DNA of 50,123 bases from Fidelibacterota bacterium (GCA_013203185.1 JABMOS010000051.1:1-50123); one strand, 5' to 3'; shown: positions 26,583 through 36,315, counted from the stretch's first letter. Notes: a model not told the origin generated them from the letters alone. Made by a program: numbers and translations.

Positions 26583-27338
26583 TTACTTTTTAAGGCGTTC
26601 CATAACAACTGCTTTGGGAAACTTGCCAAACTGGGCTTTGCTGTAGCTGCCATCTCCTTCAACCCACAGTATAAAGCGGGTACCCTCAGTGGCGATGACA
26701 TCCATGAGAATATCATTTTCAATCATTACACGCGTCCCCCCTACATACTGGAGATCAGTTTGGATTAAAACCTGGGTAGTGGGCAGGGTTATTTCAGGAT
26801 GGGGAGTGGTTGCAGTATAGCGGGTGGCTGTGGCCTTCCATATTTCACCATCAATAAATACTTTTAAATCTACGGGGAAATACTCAGTCTCGTGGGCCTT
26901 AGATGCCAGGAAATGTGTTGCAGAAAAGACCGTAAATGCATCTTCAGGTATTGATGCCGTTGCGCCATTTGAATACAATACATTGGCACCATCAACAGAC
27001 CGGCTTCCTTCCAAGAGGAAATCCATGGAACCCTCTGAGATCTTTTTAGACCAGGAGATGGGTTCATAACTGTCCTTCTCAAAATGAACATGGTAAATAT
27101 TGTGAATGTGGTGAAAGCGGCCAATAAACGGTTTGACCTGATTGTCGTAAGTAATCTGAACCGTACTATCCATATCCTCCCAGGTCAAAGTCATATCCAG
27201 AAGGGCAATACCCATGTAAGAAGCCTCATAGGAGATAACTTTCTTCTCACCTCCAAAGCCTGCTGAATGCAGACCAGCAATGAGCAAAACAGCTCCAAAA
27301 AGGCGCATAAATCGGGTAAAAGGCGATCCTCTTCTCAT
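26583..27338 (-). CDS. Exported DUF3108-like protein
   Basis: A 251-residue protein with a signal peptide (FMRLFGAVLLIAGLHSAGFG) and an all-beta body (SYEASYMGIALLDMTLTWED) like DUF3108 periplasmic proteins of unknown function. Translation from the ATG at 27338 is preferred: this ATG overlaps the stop of the upstream glycosyltransferase gene as ATGA, and it puts the signal peptide at the N-terminus. A longer frame back to 27485 only reads the glycosyltransferase gene out of frame. Its pairing with a membrane GT2 hints at a role in an envelope polymer. Confidence 0.75.
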   Translation of the reverse strand: MRRGSPFTRFMRLFGAVLLIAGLHSAGFGGEKKVISYEASYMGIALLDMTLTWEDMDSTVQITYDNQVKPFIGRFHHIHNIYHVHFEKDSYEPISWSKKISEGSMDFLLEGSRSVDGANVLYSNGATASIPEDAFTVFSATHFLASKAHETEYFPVDLKVFIDGEIWKATATRYTATTPHPEITLPTTQVLIQTDLQYVGGTRVMIENDILMDVIATEGTRFILWVEGDGSYSKAQFGKFPKAVVMERLKK

Positions 27339-28435
27339 TTCCAGGCTACCTTCCCAACCAAGCCTGAGATTCCCATGACTGGGATGTAGAAGGGCTGCAT
27401 CACAAACCAAATGGCAAATACCCAGATATCGACCATTCGATTCATTTTTTGTAGACCAATCATTAGAATGATACTTTCGATGCAAAATTTTATCCCAATA
27501 ATCGAGAGGAATACAGGCGTTATCTGGAAACTCAAAAGGTGGAGTAGAAGTGCTGTGTTTAAGACAAAAGCTGACGCCAAAAACAAAAAGAAAAGTGGAT
27601 CCTTGTGGTGAAGTCCACGGGAGTCAGAAGCCCAACGTTTCCGCTGCCAATAAAAGGCGCTCACCGTTTCTGCTGGGGATGTCGTTACAAAGCTTTTTGG
27701 ATTCCAGGAAAATTTTGCTGTGACTCCTTTGAGCTTGGCAATTTTTTGCACAAGATAAAAGTCATCGCCTATGGTCTGGTCTGGATCTCCTGTAAACCCA
27801 CCAATCGCGGTAAAGTGACTCCTTTTAAAAGCCAGATTCTGTCCTGAGCCACTCCAGGCCTTCCCATGCTCCATCATACCAGCGTTGGTCATCATGATTC
27901 CTAAAAAGTCCAGGGCCTGATAAATGGCAAAGACGGATCTACTTCTCACGCTGGAAAAGCCCACAACAATGCCGGTGTCTTCATCAAACTCCGCCACCAT
28001 AGTGCTTATCCAATCAGGACCCATGCGACAGTCTGCATCCGTCTCAATAAGTATGGAAGCCGTTGTGTTCTTAATGCATTGGGTGAGGGCATTTTTCTTG
28101 CCTGTCATCTCTGATGATGCCTCTAAAATACGCACAGCTTTAAATTGTGGATGTGACTTACTAAATTTGTGAATGACACTCCAGGTATCATCACTTGAGC
28201 GGTCATCAGCGATCATGAATGAAAGTTTCCCTGCATAATTTTGAGCAAGGAGATCGTCTAGGAGATCAGGCAGATTGTGGGCCTCATTGCGCGCAGCCAC
28301 AAGGACACCAACCTCAGGCAAATTTTCGGATTGAGGTGTCGGTTTGGAGTTACGAAGACCCAAGATCATGATTGCTACAAAGGTAAAATAGGGGATGGCT
28401 CCGAGAACGAGTAGAAAACCGATAAAGTGGAACAT
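27335..28435 (-). CDS. Membrane-anchored family 2 glycosyltransferase
   Basis: A 366-residue glycosyltransferase with one N-terminal membrane helix (FHFIGFLLVLGAIPYFTFVA), a GT-A domain (VGVLVAARNEAHNLPDLL, FMIADDRSSDDTW, ETDADCRM for the DxD) and the processive-type WQRKRWASD motif. Several C-terminal membrane helices follow. The QxxRW-like motif links it to synthases such as those for poly-N-acetylglucosamine or ceramide-type glucosyltransferases, but the product is not known. It lies five bases after the mgtE stop and is coupled to the DUF3108 gene downstream. Confidence 0.87.
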   Translation of the reverse strand: MFHFIGFLLVLGAIPYFTFVAIMILGLRNSKPTPQSENLPEVGVLVAARNEAHNLPDLLDDLLAQNYAGKLSFMIADDRSSDDTWSVIHKFSKSHPQFKAVRILEASSEMTGKKNALTQCIKNTTASILIETDADCRMGPDWISTMVAEFDEDTGIVVGFSSVRSRSVFAIYQALDFLGIMMTNAGMMEHGKAWSGSGQNLAFKRSHFTAIGGFTGDPDQTIGDDFYLVQKIAKLKGVTAKFSWNPKSFVTTSPAETVSAFYWQRKRWASDSRGLHHKDPLFFLFLASAFVLNTALLLHLLSFQITPVFLSIIGIKFCIESIILMIGLQKMNRMVDIWVFAIWFVMQPFYIPVMGISGLVGKVAWK

Positions 28436-28440
28436 TGATA

Positions 28441-29814
28441 TTAGAGGATAAAGTATCCAGCAACGATGAAATAAACCGCAACGCCCAAGATATCGACGCT
28501 GGTCGTTACAAAAGGACCCGTTGCCACGGCTGGATCCAAATTCATCCTATGCAGCAGAACCGGTACGAGAGATCCCACAAAAGCTGCAGTAGCCATGGAA
28601 AGAATGATGCCCAACCCCACTGTTATGCCAAGTTCAACTGATGTCATAACACCTATATCCATATATCCAATCATGCCGAGTAAATAGCCTGCACCTCCGA
28701 GGAGGACTCCATAAAGACCACCCAGAAGAAAGCCTACTCGTAATTCTTTTAAAACCAGAGTGAGAGCGTTGGTTGTCGAAACACGCCCAGTTGCTATTCC
28801 CCGAACAATAATAGTAGCTGTTTGAGTTCCCACGTTACCAGCCATACCAATAATGATGGGCAGAAATGCCATGAGAGCCAAAACCTGTCCCAGCGTATCC
28901 TCGTAGGTAGTAATAATGCTGGCCACAAGTAAACCACCCATCCAACTGGCAAAAAGCCAGGGTACGCGGGTTTTGGCATTGGAAAAGGCACTTTTCATGA
29001 GAATATCCCGGTCACGACCAGCACCAGCCATCTGGAGAAAATCTTCGGTGGCTTCTTCGCGGATGACATCAATAACATCATCCACAGTAATAATACCCAT
29101 GAGTTTATTCTCTTCGTCCACCACGGGAACAGCCAGAATATTGTAGCGAGAAACGATCTGGGCCACTTCTTCCTGATCTGTCATTGGCTTGACGGAATGG
29201 ACGCGGGTGATCATCATTTCGCTTAATTTTTTCTTTGGTTTAGAAGTAATCAGATCACGCAAGGAAATGACACCAACCAGGTGCTGACGATCATCCACTA
29301 CGTAAAGGTAAAAAACCATTTCCTGCTCATCTTGATTCTGAATGGAGGCAATGGCCTCCCCTACCGTGATATCTTCATGGAGGGCAAAAACATCTAGAAT
29401 CATCAATCCACCGGCCGAGTTCTCTGGATACGCCATGAGCGTTTCCATTTCCTCCGACTCACTTGATTTTAGACGATTCAGAATGTCTTCTGCCATTTCC
29501 TCTGGTAGCAATTGAAGAATATCAGCCTCATCATCAGGGGACAGGGCTTTCATAAGCTTCATTGTTTTTTCGATGGGAAGTTCTGTGATCAATTCCTCGA
29601 TGAGGTGTTCGTCCATTTCAGACAAAACCGCTGCAGCGTGATCAACATCAGCAATGGTGAGGAAAGCCTCAATGCGTTCTTCCGGCGTAATATGGCGAAA
29701 GATCAGAGCAAGTTCAGCAGCGTGCATCTTGTCCATCATGTTCTCAAGATTGCTCTTGGCATGGCGGCGAAGCAGGCGTCTTACGGTGTCAATATGTAGG
29801 TGTAGATCTTTCAT
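28441..29814 (-). CDS. mgtE: Magnesium transporter MgtE
   Basis: A 457-residue magnesium channel. The order is the helical N domain (residues 1-125, superhelix of AELALIFRHITPEERIEAFL type), two CBS domains (about 130-250, with SLRDLITSKPKKKL and MGIITVDDVIDVIREEA), the connecting plug helix, and five membrane helices from about 280. The GNVGTQTATIIVRGIATG segment marks the pore. Cytosolic magnesium bound at the N and CBS domains closes the channel in studied homologues. A GAAGG box eight bases upstream supports the start. Downstream genes follow closely and could be co-transcribed. Confidence 0.95.
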   Translation of the reverse strand: MKDLHLHIDTVRRLLRRHAKSNLENMMDKMHAAELALIFRHITPEERIEAFLTIADVDHAAAVLSEMDEHLIEELITELPIEKTMKLMKALSPDDEADILQLLPEEMAEDILNRLKSSESEEMETLMAYPENSAGGLMILDVFALHEDITVGEAIASIQNQDEQEMVFYLYVVDDRQHLVGVISLRDLITSKPKKKLSEMMITRVHSVKPMTDQEEVAQIVSRYNILAVPVVDEENKLMGIITVDDVIDVIREEATEDFLQMAGAGRDRDILMKSAFSNAKTRVPWLFASWMGGLLVASIITTYEDTLGQVLALMAFLPIIIGMAGNVGTQTATIIVRGIATGRVSTTNALTLVLKELRVGFLLGGLYGVLLGGAGYLLGMIGYMDIGVMTSVELGITVGLGIILSMATAAFVGSLVPVLLHRMNLDPAVATGPFVTTSVDILGVAVYFIVAGYFIL

Positions 29815-30003
29815 TATGATGCCTTCAAATTAAGCGGGATTAAAGCTTATAATAGCATGAAAACGAAGCGTGAATTTTTCTTACCCCTTGCTCCAATTTT
29901 GTTTAAACCTTCACTGCCTTGGTTCTAAGAGAACAATTATTGCTTAATCATGACATAATCATTCTCTATTCCCTCAGGCCTCCCTTTCAACTATGTTCAG
30001 ACG
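29815..30003. promoter_or_regulatory. Divergent intergenic region mgtE / cysteine desulfurase
   Basis: A 189-base AT-rich gap between divergent units, expected to hold both promoters. I see no clear operator or magnesium-responsive leader structure. Confidence 0.35.
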
Positions 30004-31158
30004 ATGAAAAGAAGTGAAGCCATATATCTTGATCATGCCTCTGGAACAACTCTCCTTCCAGAGGTCAAAAGCTGTATCTCTGACTGGCTTGAATCAGGCA
30101 TGACAAACCCATCTAGTATACATCAGGAAGGCCGTCGTTCGGCCGCCGGTCTCGACGAGGCCCGAACGATCATTGCAAAGGTGCTAGGCTGTAAACCCAG
30201 TGAAATTCTGTTTACTTCAGGAGGTACCGAAGCCAACAACCTTGCCATTTTAGGTGGTGTGGATGTACTTAAGGAAAAAGGTCGTCATATCATCACCTGT
30301 GCAACTGAGCATCCATCTGTTTTAGAGAGTTATAAATCACTTGAGAAAAGTGGGTTTCAAATCACCTATCTCAAATGCGACAGCAACGGCGATGTAGACC
30401 CTGAAGCATTCAGAGCCAGTATCACTGAAGACACCATTCTGGCTAGCTTTATGTGGGTGAACAATGAAACGGGACTTGTCCATCCCGTTGAAACGCTGGC
30501 TCAAATTGCCAATGATTATGAGGTGAAATTTCATTGCGATGTGGTGCAGGCATTTGGTCATTTCCCAATAAACATGGAAAACTCAGGAATAGACTCCCTG
30601 GCACTTTCAGGCCACAAACTTGGGGCTCCGGCAGGTATCGGTGCTCTGTATGTGAGAAAAGGACATGCTATTTCACGTACGAGTTTTGGCGGAAGTCAGG
30701 AACAAAATGTTCGGGCAGGAACCCAGAATCACATGGGTGCTAAAGCACTGGCAATAGCCATGGATTATCATCTAGCACATATTGATACACTCCATAAGAA
30801 GTACTCGGATCTATTAGACTACCTTCAGGGTCATTTACAAGCAATGCCCGGGATTCAGGTCAATCGTCAGGGGAAGCAGTATTCCCCCAACATTTTAAGC
30901 TGTTCATTTAAGCATGTTGATGGTGAAGCTCTTTTTATCAGACTGGACATGAAAAATATTGCTGTCTCAAATGGAGCCGCCTGCAGTTCAGGTTCGCAGG
31001 CACCATCACATGTGTTGACAGCATTGGGGTTGGATGAGAATACTGCCCAGGCGAGCTTGCGTATTTCAATGGGAATAAAGACAACTAAACAAGAAATAGA
31101 TGACTTCTGCAGAGAACTTGAGCAGATCGTCACTTCAATATATAGAGATTCAGAATAA
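30004..31158 (+). CDS. Cysteine desulfurase (NifS/IscS family)
   Basis: A PLP enzyme of 384 residues that takes sulfur from L-cysteine as a persulfide. The PLP Lys is K205 in LSGHKLGAPAGIG, next to His204. The persulfide-forming Cys is C327 in NGAACSSGSQ, in the longer flexible-loop context of group I (IscS/NifS) enzymes. The N-terminal YLDHASGTT and FTSGGTEANN blocks are typical. Its TAA stop overlaps the ATG of mnmA by one base. No iscU or iscR follows, so its main role here is probably sulfur supply for tRNA thiolation. Confidence 0.93.
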   Translation: MKRSEAIYLDHASGTTLLPEVKSCISDWLESGMTNPSSIHQEGRRSAAGLDEARTIIAKVLGCKPSEILFTSGGTEANNLAILGGVDVLKEKGRHIITCATEHPSVLESYKSLEKSGFQITYLKCDSNGDVDPEAFRASITEDTILASFMWVNNETGLVHPVETLAQIANDYEVKFHCDVVQAFGHFPINMENSGIDSLALSGHKLGAPAGIGALYVRKGHAISRTSFGGSQEQNVRAGTQNHMGAKALAIAMDYHLAHIDTLHKKYSDLLDYLQGHLQAMPGIQVNRQGKQYSPNILSCSFKHVDGEALFIRLDMKNIAVSNGAACSSGSQAPSHVLTALGLDENTAQASLRISMGIKTTKQEIDDFCRELEQIVTSIYRDSE

Positions 31159-32261
31159 TGGAAACAAAGAAAGAAAAAGTCGTCATCGCCATGAGCGGTG
31201 GTGTGGATAGCTCACTGGCAGCCAGATTGCTGGTGGATCAAGGTTATGATGTCATGGGGGTCACCATGAAACTATGGGGCTATATCGATAGCGGAGGACG
31301 CCCAACCCACGATAGCAACTGTTGTTCTCTGGATGATATCAACAATGCGAAAGCAGAATGCGCTTCATTGGGTATTCCCCACTATACACTGGATATGTCA
31401 GCTGAATTCAAAGAAATTGTGATTCAAAATTTTGTGTCTGAATACAAGGCTGGCAGAACACCAAATCCATGCATTATTTGCAACACAGAAATCAAATGGC
31501 ACGCACTTTTGAATAAGCTGGATGATCTGGGAGTCCAGTATCTGGCAACAGGACATTATGCCAGGAAGGTAAAGCATGAAGCTTCTGGTAAATGGGTAGT
31601 AGGCCGTGGTAAAGACCAAATTAAAGATCAGTCCTATGTACTCTGGGGGATTCGTCCTGATGAGCTAGAGCGCACCCTTTTCCCTCTTGGAGATCTGTCC
31701 AAGCAGGAAGTTCGTGAGCAAGCTGCCAAGGCAGATATGCGGACCGCTGATACACCAGAAAGCATGGAAATCTGTTTTGTCCCGGACAACGATTATAGAC
31801 GCTTTCTTTCAGAGCAATATCCTGAAGTTATCGAGGCTGCACCTCGAGGTGATTTTGTCAACGCCTCAGGTGAGGTCATTGGTGAGCACCAAGGGATTCA
31901 TAACTACACAGTGGGCCAGCGAAAAGGCTTAGGACTGGCAACAGGTGAGCGCATTTTCGTCAACAAAATTGATGTGGAAACCAACACCGTTCATGTGGGA
32001 AGTAAAACAGATGCAGAAGCGACTAAATTTACAGTAAATTCTTGCAACTGGCTGGTTCCTGAAGAATTTATTTTTAATCAAGAACTGAATGTCCAGATCC
32101 GCTATAATCATGAAGCCAAACCAGCTATGATTTCACCGCTTTCAAAGGATGAAGTGCAGGTCACTTTTTCCACCCCTGAAAATGCAATTACTCCTGGACA
32201 ATCTGCTGTCTTCTTCCAGGGTGATGCCGTGGTGGGTGGCGGTGTTATAAATTCAGTTTAA
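31158..32261 (+). CDS. mnmA: tRNA-specific 2-thiouridylase MnmA
   Basis: This enzyme of 367 residues adds sulfur to C2 of the wobble uridine in Lys, Glu and Gln tRNAs, using ATP. The PP-loop SGGVDSS is at residues 13-19. The two reactive cysteines are C105 (NPCIICN) and C206 (MEICFVPD). TVGQRKGLGLATG marks the central domain, and the C-terminal beta-barrel (GQSAVFFQGDAVVGGGVI) is complete. It is translationally coupled to the cysteine desulfurase gene that supplies its sulfur. Confidence 0.96.
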   Translation: METKKEKVVIAMSGGVDSSLAARLLVDQGYDVMGVTMKLWGYIDSGGRPTHDSNCCSLDDINNAKAECASLGIPHYTLDMSAEFKEIVIQNFVSEYKAGRTPNPCIICNTEIKWHALLNKLDDLGVQYLATGHYARKVKHEASGKWVVGRGKDQIKDQSYVLWGIRPDELERTLFPLGDLSKQEVREQAAKADMRTADTPESMEICFVPDNDYRRFLSEQYPEVIEAAPRGDFVNASGEVIGEHQGIHNYTVGQRKGLGLATGERIFVNKIDVETNTVHVGSKTDAEATKFTVNSCNWLVPEEFIFNQELNVQIRYNHEAKPAMISPLSKDEVQVTFSTPENAITPGQSAVFFQGDAVVGGGVINSV

Positions 32262-32332
32262 GCATTGAAATGCTTACCACTTCAGTGTAAGTCTCTTAAA
32301 TTGAAGCAGTAAAAAATTGGATGGAATTGAAG

Positions 32333-33079
32333 ATGTCTCAACAATTAGCAGTCGTGATCATGGCAGCGGGCAAAGGCACTCGCATGAAACGTGATGATAT
32401 CCCCAAGGTGTGCAATCTCGTTTTGGGAAAACCACTGATTCAATATGTGGTAGATCAGGCCAAAAGTTTATCAGCTGCAAAAATTATCTGCATTGTTGGT
32501 CATAAGCAGGAAATTGTCAGAGACACTTTGAAAGACGAACCAGTTCTTTTCGCTGAGCAACTCCAACAACTGGGAACCGGTCATGCCGTCCTTCAAACTG
32601 CTGATCTCCTGGAAGGATTTGATGGAGATGTCATCGTTTTATCTGGAGATGTCCCTCTGCTAAAAGGGAGCACGCTCCGTGCCTTGCTTGACAAGCACCG
32701 AGACGGAAAGTTTGTAGCAACAGTGCTTACTGCCATCGCAGAAAATCCCACGGGATATGGACGTGTTGTTCGGACCCAGAATGATTACTTCGATCAGGTC
32801 GTGGAACACAAGGATGCCACTGAAGATCAGCTAAGCATCAATGAAATAAATTCTGGCATTTATGTTTTTGATAGTCAAAAGCTGTTCACAGAGTTAGGCA
32901 AAGTGGGGAATAGCAACGTGCAGGGCGAATATTACCTACCAGATGTCCTGCCCCGTCTTCAAAAAGCAGGTGCAAAGGTAGGGGTTGAAATCTGTGAAAC
33001 TTTTTCTGAAATTCAGGGTATCAACACTGTAGATGAATTACAAACAGTGGAAGCGAAGATTTTAGCCTCGCAGGAGTAA
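32333..33079 (+). CDS. GlmU-like sugar-phosphate nucleotidyltransferase
   Basis: A 248-residue nucleotidyltransferase that is only the N-terminal half of GlmU. It opens with the signature AVVIMAAGKGTRMKRDDIPK (G-x-G-T-R-M and the catalytic Lys) and carries VIVLSGDVPLLKGSTL for the metal and sugar site. The best guess is UDP-N-acetylglucosamine pyrophosphorylase activity. The left-handed beta-helix acetyltransferase domain of bifunctional GlmU is absent and no partner gene is adjacent. ATG at 32333 puts the Rossmann strand four residues from the N-terminus; ATG at 32321 is an alternative. It ends three bases before the next gene. Confidence 0.85.
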   Translation: MSQQLAVVIMAAGKGTRMKRDDIPKVCNLVLGKPLIQYVVDQAKSLSAAKIICIVGHKQEIVRDTLKDEPVLFAEQLQQLGTGHAVLQTADLLEGFDGDVIVLSGDVPLLKGSTLRALLDKHRDGKFVATVLTAIAENPTGYGRVVRTQNDYFDQVVEHKDATEDQLSINEINSGIYVFDSQKLFTELGKVGNSNVQGEYYLPDVLPRLQKAGAKVGVEICETFSEIQGINTVDELQTVEAKILASQE

Positions 33080-33082
33080 CAC

Positions 33083-33586
33083 ATGAACGTCGTTAGAAGA
33101 ACAAATATTACCACCCTATTTATGATATTTCTCGTATTACCATCATTGGTTCAGGCTCAATTTAAAGCCGAAATTCCAAATATTCCCGGGCTCAATACTC
33201 GGACCGTAGGTGGATCAGCTTCGTTCTTCGGAATCGATCTGGACAAGATCAACTTCCAGCACAGCTATTCAATGCAGGTGTCTTCCTTTGGCAATGATGC
33301 AGTAGCTATGGGCCTCTTGAAAACCAGTTTTGAATATGCCATTAATCCTCAAATTAGTTTTCAGGGTTCTGTGGGACTTATGCACTCACCTTTTTCAACC
33401 TTTACGCCCATGGATGAGCAAAACTCATTTCTAAATGACTTTAGTGCCGACAATATCTTTTATAGCGGTGAGGTCACCTATAAGCCTAAAGAGAATATGT
33501 CATTTCAAATTGGGTTTAGCAGAATGCCTGCAAGCGCTTACAATCAATTTTATTCACCCTACCCTTACAGACGATTGGGATATTAA
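33083..33586 (+). CDS. Small exported protein of unknown function
   Basis: A 167-residue protein with a signal peptide (TTLFMIFLVLPSLVQA, cleavage before QFKAE). The mature part is beta-rich and contains FEYAINPQISFQGSVGLMH and YKPKENMSFQIGFSRMPASA, which look like amphipathic strands of a small outer-membrane barrel. I do not recognise a family. It sits three bases after the nucleotidyltransferase gene and six before the LytR_C gene, so all three are one transcript. Confidence 0.7.
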   Translation: MNVVRRTNITTLFMIFLVLPSLVQAQFKAEIPNIPGLNTRTVGGSASFFGIDLDKINFQHSYSMQVSSFGNDAVAMGLLKTSFEYAINPQISFQGSVGLMHSPFSTFTPMDEQNSFLNDFSADNIFYSGEVTYKPKENMSFQIGFSRMPASAYNQFYSPYPYRRLGY

Positions 33587-33592
33587 TTTTTC

Positions 33593-34159
33593 ATGGCAAA
33601 AGTTCTTAACAGCAAATCTTCCAAACAATCCAGACGAGCAACCAAGAAAAATCGTAAAAAGCGACCAGCACAATCAGCAGACATGCTGGTAAATGTGCTT
33701 ATGCTGGCACTTTCAGTGCTGGTATTGACTTTTATCTGGTCCTTCTGGAACCGTCACACCAACAATCGTAATGTTGCTGAAGAGATGCGCTACTATGCTG
33801 AGATCCCTGAAGAGGCTACACCTGAGACCTTGATTGCCAATCAAAAATATACCAAGGTCAGTGTTGAAATCCTGAATGGCTGTGGGATCGGTGGTGTTGC
33901 AGCCCTCTTCAAGGACATCGTCCATGAAAAAACATTTGATGTGTTGAATACTGAGAATGCAGCTCATTTCCACTACGACAATACCCTCATCATTGCCAGG
34001 GCTGACAATATTGATGCCGCATTTAAGCTGGCAGAAGAATTGGGTATCAGTCGAGAGCATGTAAGTCTAGAAACAGATGCCAGCCTCTCCGTTGATATCA
34101 CTATGATAATTGGTCACGACTATAAGTCAGTACCTGCTTATAAAGAGAAAAAGTCGTAA
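33593..34159 (+). CDS. Membrane-anchored LytR_C-domain protein
   Basis: A 188-residue protein with a basic N-terminus (about 12 Lys/Arg among residues 1-26), one membrane helix (about residues 35-52, MLVNVLMLALSVLVLTFIW) and an external LytR C-terminal domain (KVSVEILNGCGIGGVAALFK to residue 180). In related genomes this domain occurs alone next to rsfS, as here. Its biochemical role is not established. It lies 57 bases upstream of rsfS. Confidence 0.8.
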   Translation: MAKVLNSKSSKQSRRATKKNRKKRPAQSADMLVNVLMLALSVLVLTFIWSFWNRHTNNRNVAEEMRYYAEIPEEATPETLIANQKYTKVSVEILNGCGIGGVAALFKDIVHEKTFDVLNTENAAHFHYDNTLIIARADNIDAAFKLAEELGISREHVSLETDASLSVDITMIIGHDYKSVPAYKEKKS

Positions 34160-34216
34160 GTATTGCCTTTGTGCTCCCTAGCCCAGCCCTCCCTCAATTA
34201 AAAAATGAAATGATCT

Positions 34217-34618
34217 ATGCCTGATAATTACTCAGATTCAAAAAAACTTGCTTTAGAGATTGGCGAGCTCGCCTTACAAAAGAAAGCAAATCGTGTCAAA
34301 ATTCTGGATGTTCACAAAATTACTTCCATGACTGATTTTTTTGTGATCTGCTCCGGTGGCTCAGATGTTCAGGTGAAAGCAATTACCGATCACATAGTAG
34401 ATGAGATTGCTGAAGTTGAACGGCCCTTTAATCGTGAAGGCTATGATACTCGCGAGTGGATTCTTCTGGATTACATTAACGTCGTGGTCCATGTTTTCCA
34501 TGACGCAAGTCGGGATTTTTATGATCTGGAGCGCCTCTGGATTGATGCGGAAATTACAGAGCTCTTCGAAGATGAAAACGCCCTCAGTGCTGAAACTCCT
34601 CTGTTTGATAATCTATAA
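34217..34618 (+). CDS. rsfS: Ribosomal silencing factor RsfS
   Basis: A protein of 133 residues, the usual family size, that binds ribosomal protein L14 and blocks 30S-50S joining under starvation. The conserved blocks are ILDVHKITSMTDFFVICSG, the Arg-Glu segment YDTREWILLDYINVVVHVFH and RDFYDLERLWIDAE. It lies between the LytR_C protein and argS. Together with HPF at the left edge, the window contains two independent ribosome-silencing genes. Confidence 0.95.
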   Translation: MPDNYSDSKKLALEIGELALQKKANRVKILDVHKITSMTDFFVICSGGSDVQVKAITDHIVDEIAEVERPFNREGYDTREWILLDYINVVVHVFHDASRDFYDLERLWIDAEITELFEDENALSAETPLFDNL

Positions 34619-34637
34619 GAATTGATTGAATCCAGAT

Positions 34638-36269
34638 ATGTTTGAATATTTAACAAAGCAGCTGACTGCCAGGCTCGAGCAATTGTCATGGCCAGCAGAC
34701 CGGCTGCAGTTATCCAGACCTAAAAAAGCTGAGAATGGGGATTGGGCTACAAACATTGCCATGGCCCTGGCCCGAAATTTAAAACGAGCCCCCATGCAGA
34801 TTGCTGAAGAACTCATGGATGGATTGGTCCTGGATCCCAACATTGTTGAAAAATTCGACATCTTGAATCCTGGATTTATAAATTTCTTTCAGTCTCCTGA
34901 ATATCTCACTGCCCAAATCCAGTATATCCTCACCAAGAAAGATGAGTATGGTAAATCTGACTTTGGCAGTGGAAAAACTGCCCAGGTAGAGTTTGTTAGT
35001 GCCAACCCCACTGGCCCTCTTACCGTTGGGCATGGTCGCCAGACCGTTTTAGGGGATACCCTGGCCAATATTCTGACCTGGTCTGGATATGATGTCACTC
35101 GCGAGTACTACTTTAACAATGCCGGTCGTCAAATGCGACTGCTTGGTGAATCCCTCAAGGCACGCTATCTGGAATTGAAGGGTGAAGCTATCACTTTACC
35201 AGATGGTGGTTATGAAGGGGTGTATCTCATTGACGTCGCCAAGGACCTCATGGCAGAACAACCTGGTCTGACTGCTGACGATGAGATTGATATTTTTAAG
35301 ACCTATGCTGAAGAATCAATTTTTGGTATTATCAAAACAAGTCTTCAGCGAATCGGCGTGATCCACGACGTGTTCTACAATGAACGATCCCTGTATGAAG
35401 CAGGTAAAATTGATGAGGTCCTGGCTATTCTCCGTGAGAAGGGGTTGCTCTATGACAAGGATGGGGCGGTCTGGTTTAAAACCAGCGAATTGGGTATAGA
35501 GCAAGATCGTGTGCTTGTGAAATCAAGTGGAGAACCGACATACCGTTTGCCTGATATTGCCTATCATCGCGAAAAAGTTGCCCGTGGTTTTGATCTGGTG
35601 GTTGACATCTTTGGTGCCGATCATATCGATGCCTATCCTGATGTGCTTTCAGCGCTAAAAGTAATGGGGTTGAAGCATGAGCACATCCAAGTGGTAATCC
35701 ATCAATTTGTCACCCTCCTCCGTTCTGGAGAGGTTGTCAAAATGTCCACTAGAAAAGCAAACTTTGTGACTCTGGACGAGCTTATTGATGAAGTGGGTGC
35801 TGATGTGGTTCGATATTTCTATATCATGCGCAGCGCTTCCAGTCATCTCAATTTTGATCTTGATCTGGCCAAGCGTCAGACCGAAGAAAATCCCGTTTTT
35901 TACCTCCAGTACGCCCATGCCAGAATTTCCAGCATTTTTCGACGCGCCCAGGAAAGGGGCCTGGCGGCAGACACAGAGAACGCTGATTTATCGCTTCTGG
36001 ATGAGGAGTTTACAGTTGCCCTGATCAATAAGATGCTTGAATTTCCTGAAGTCATTGATCATTGTCGTCGTGCCCTCGAAGTACACCACTTACCAGGCTA
36101 CCTCTTCGAACTGGCCACATCACTGCACAAATTCTATACCGAGTATAAGGTGATTGATCTTGAGAACCCCCAACTCTCAAAAGCCAGGTTGGCCCTGCTG
36201 GAGGCAGTACAAATCACGTTGAAAAATGGTCTGCGCATATTGGGAATCACAGCACCAGAACAAATGTAA
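34638..36269 (+). CDS. argS: Arginyl-tRNA synthetase
   Basis: A class I synthetase of 543 residues that charges tRNA-Arg. The order is the N-terminal Arg-S additional domain (residues 1-90), the catalytic domain with the HIGH-equivalent ANPTGPLTVGHGRQTVLGD, the KMSKS-equivalent VVKMSTRKANFVTL, and the DALR anticodon-binding domain (FYLQYAHARISSIFRRAQ to the end). The ATG at 34638 is taken as the start; a TTG at 34626 adds four residues. There is no strong ribosome binding site, but it starts 19 bases after rsfS and is probably co-transcribed. Confidence 0.95.
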   Translation: MFEYLTKQLTARLEQLSWPADRLQLSRPKKAENGDWATNIAMALARNLKRAPMQIAEELMDGLVLDPNIVEKFDILNPGFINFFQSPEYLTAQIQYILTKKDEYGKSDFGSGKTAQVEFVSANPTGPLTVGHGRQTVLGDTLANILTWSGYDVTREYYFNNAGRQMRLLGESLKARYLELKGEAITLPDGGYEGVYLIDVAKDLMAEQPGLTADDEIDIFKTYAEESIFGIIKTSLQRIGVIHDVFYNERSLYEAGKIDEVLAILREKGLLYDKDGAVWFKTSELGIEQDRVLVKSSGEPTYRLPDIAYHREKVARGFDLVVDIFGADHIDAYPDVLSALKVMGLKHEHIQVVIHQFVTLLRSGEVVKMSTRKANFVTLDELIDEVGADVVRYFYIMRSASSHLNFDLDLAKRQTEENPVFYLQYAHARISSIFRRAQERGLAADTENADLSLLDEEFTVALINKMLEFPEVIDHCRRALEVHHLPGYLFELATSLHKFYTEYKVIDLENPQLSKARLALLEAVQITLKNGLRILGITAPEQM

Positions 36270-36315
36270 ACCCACTTTAAAAAAAGATATTTTGAACTAA
36301 CAACCCGGTTGCATT

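Noticed and set aside
27335-27485. Longer N-terminus for the DUF3108 protein
   Set aside because: The extra 49 residues only read the glycosyltransferase gene out of frame and would bury the signal peptide.
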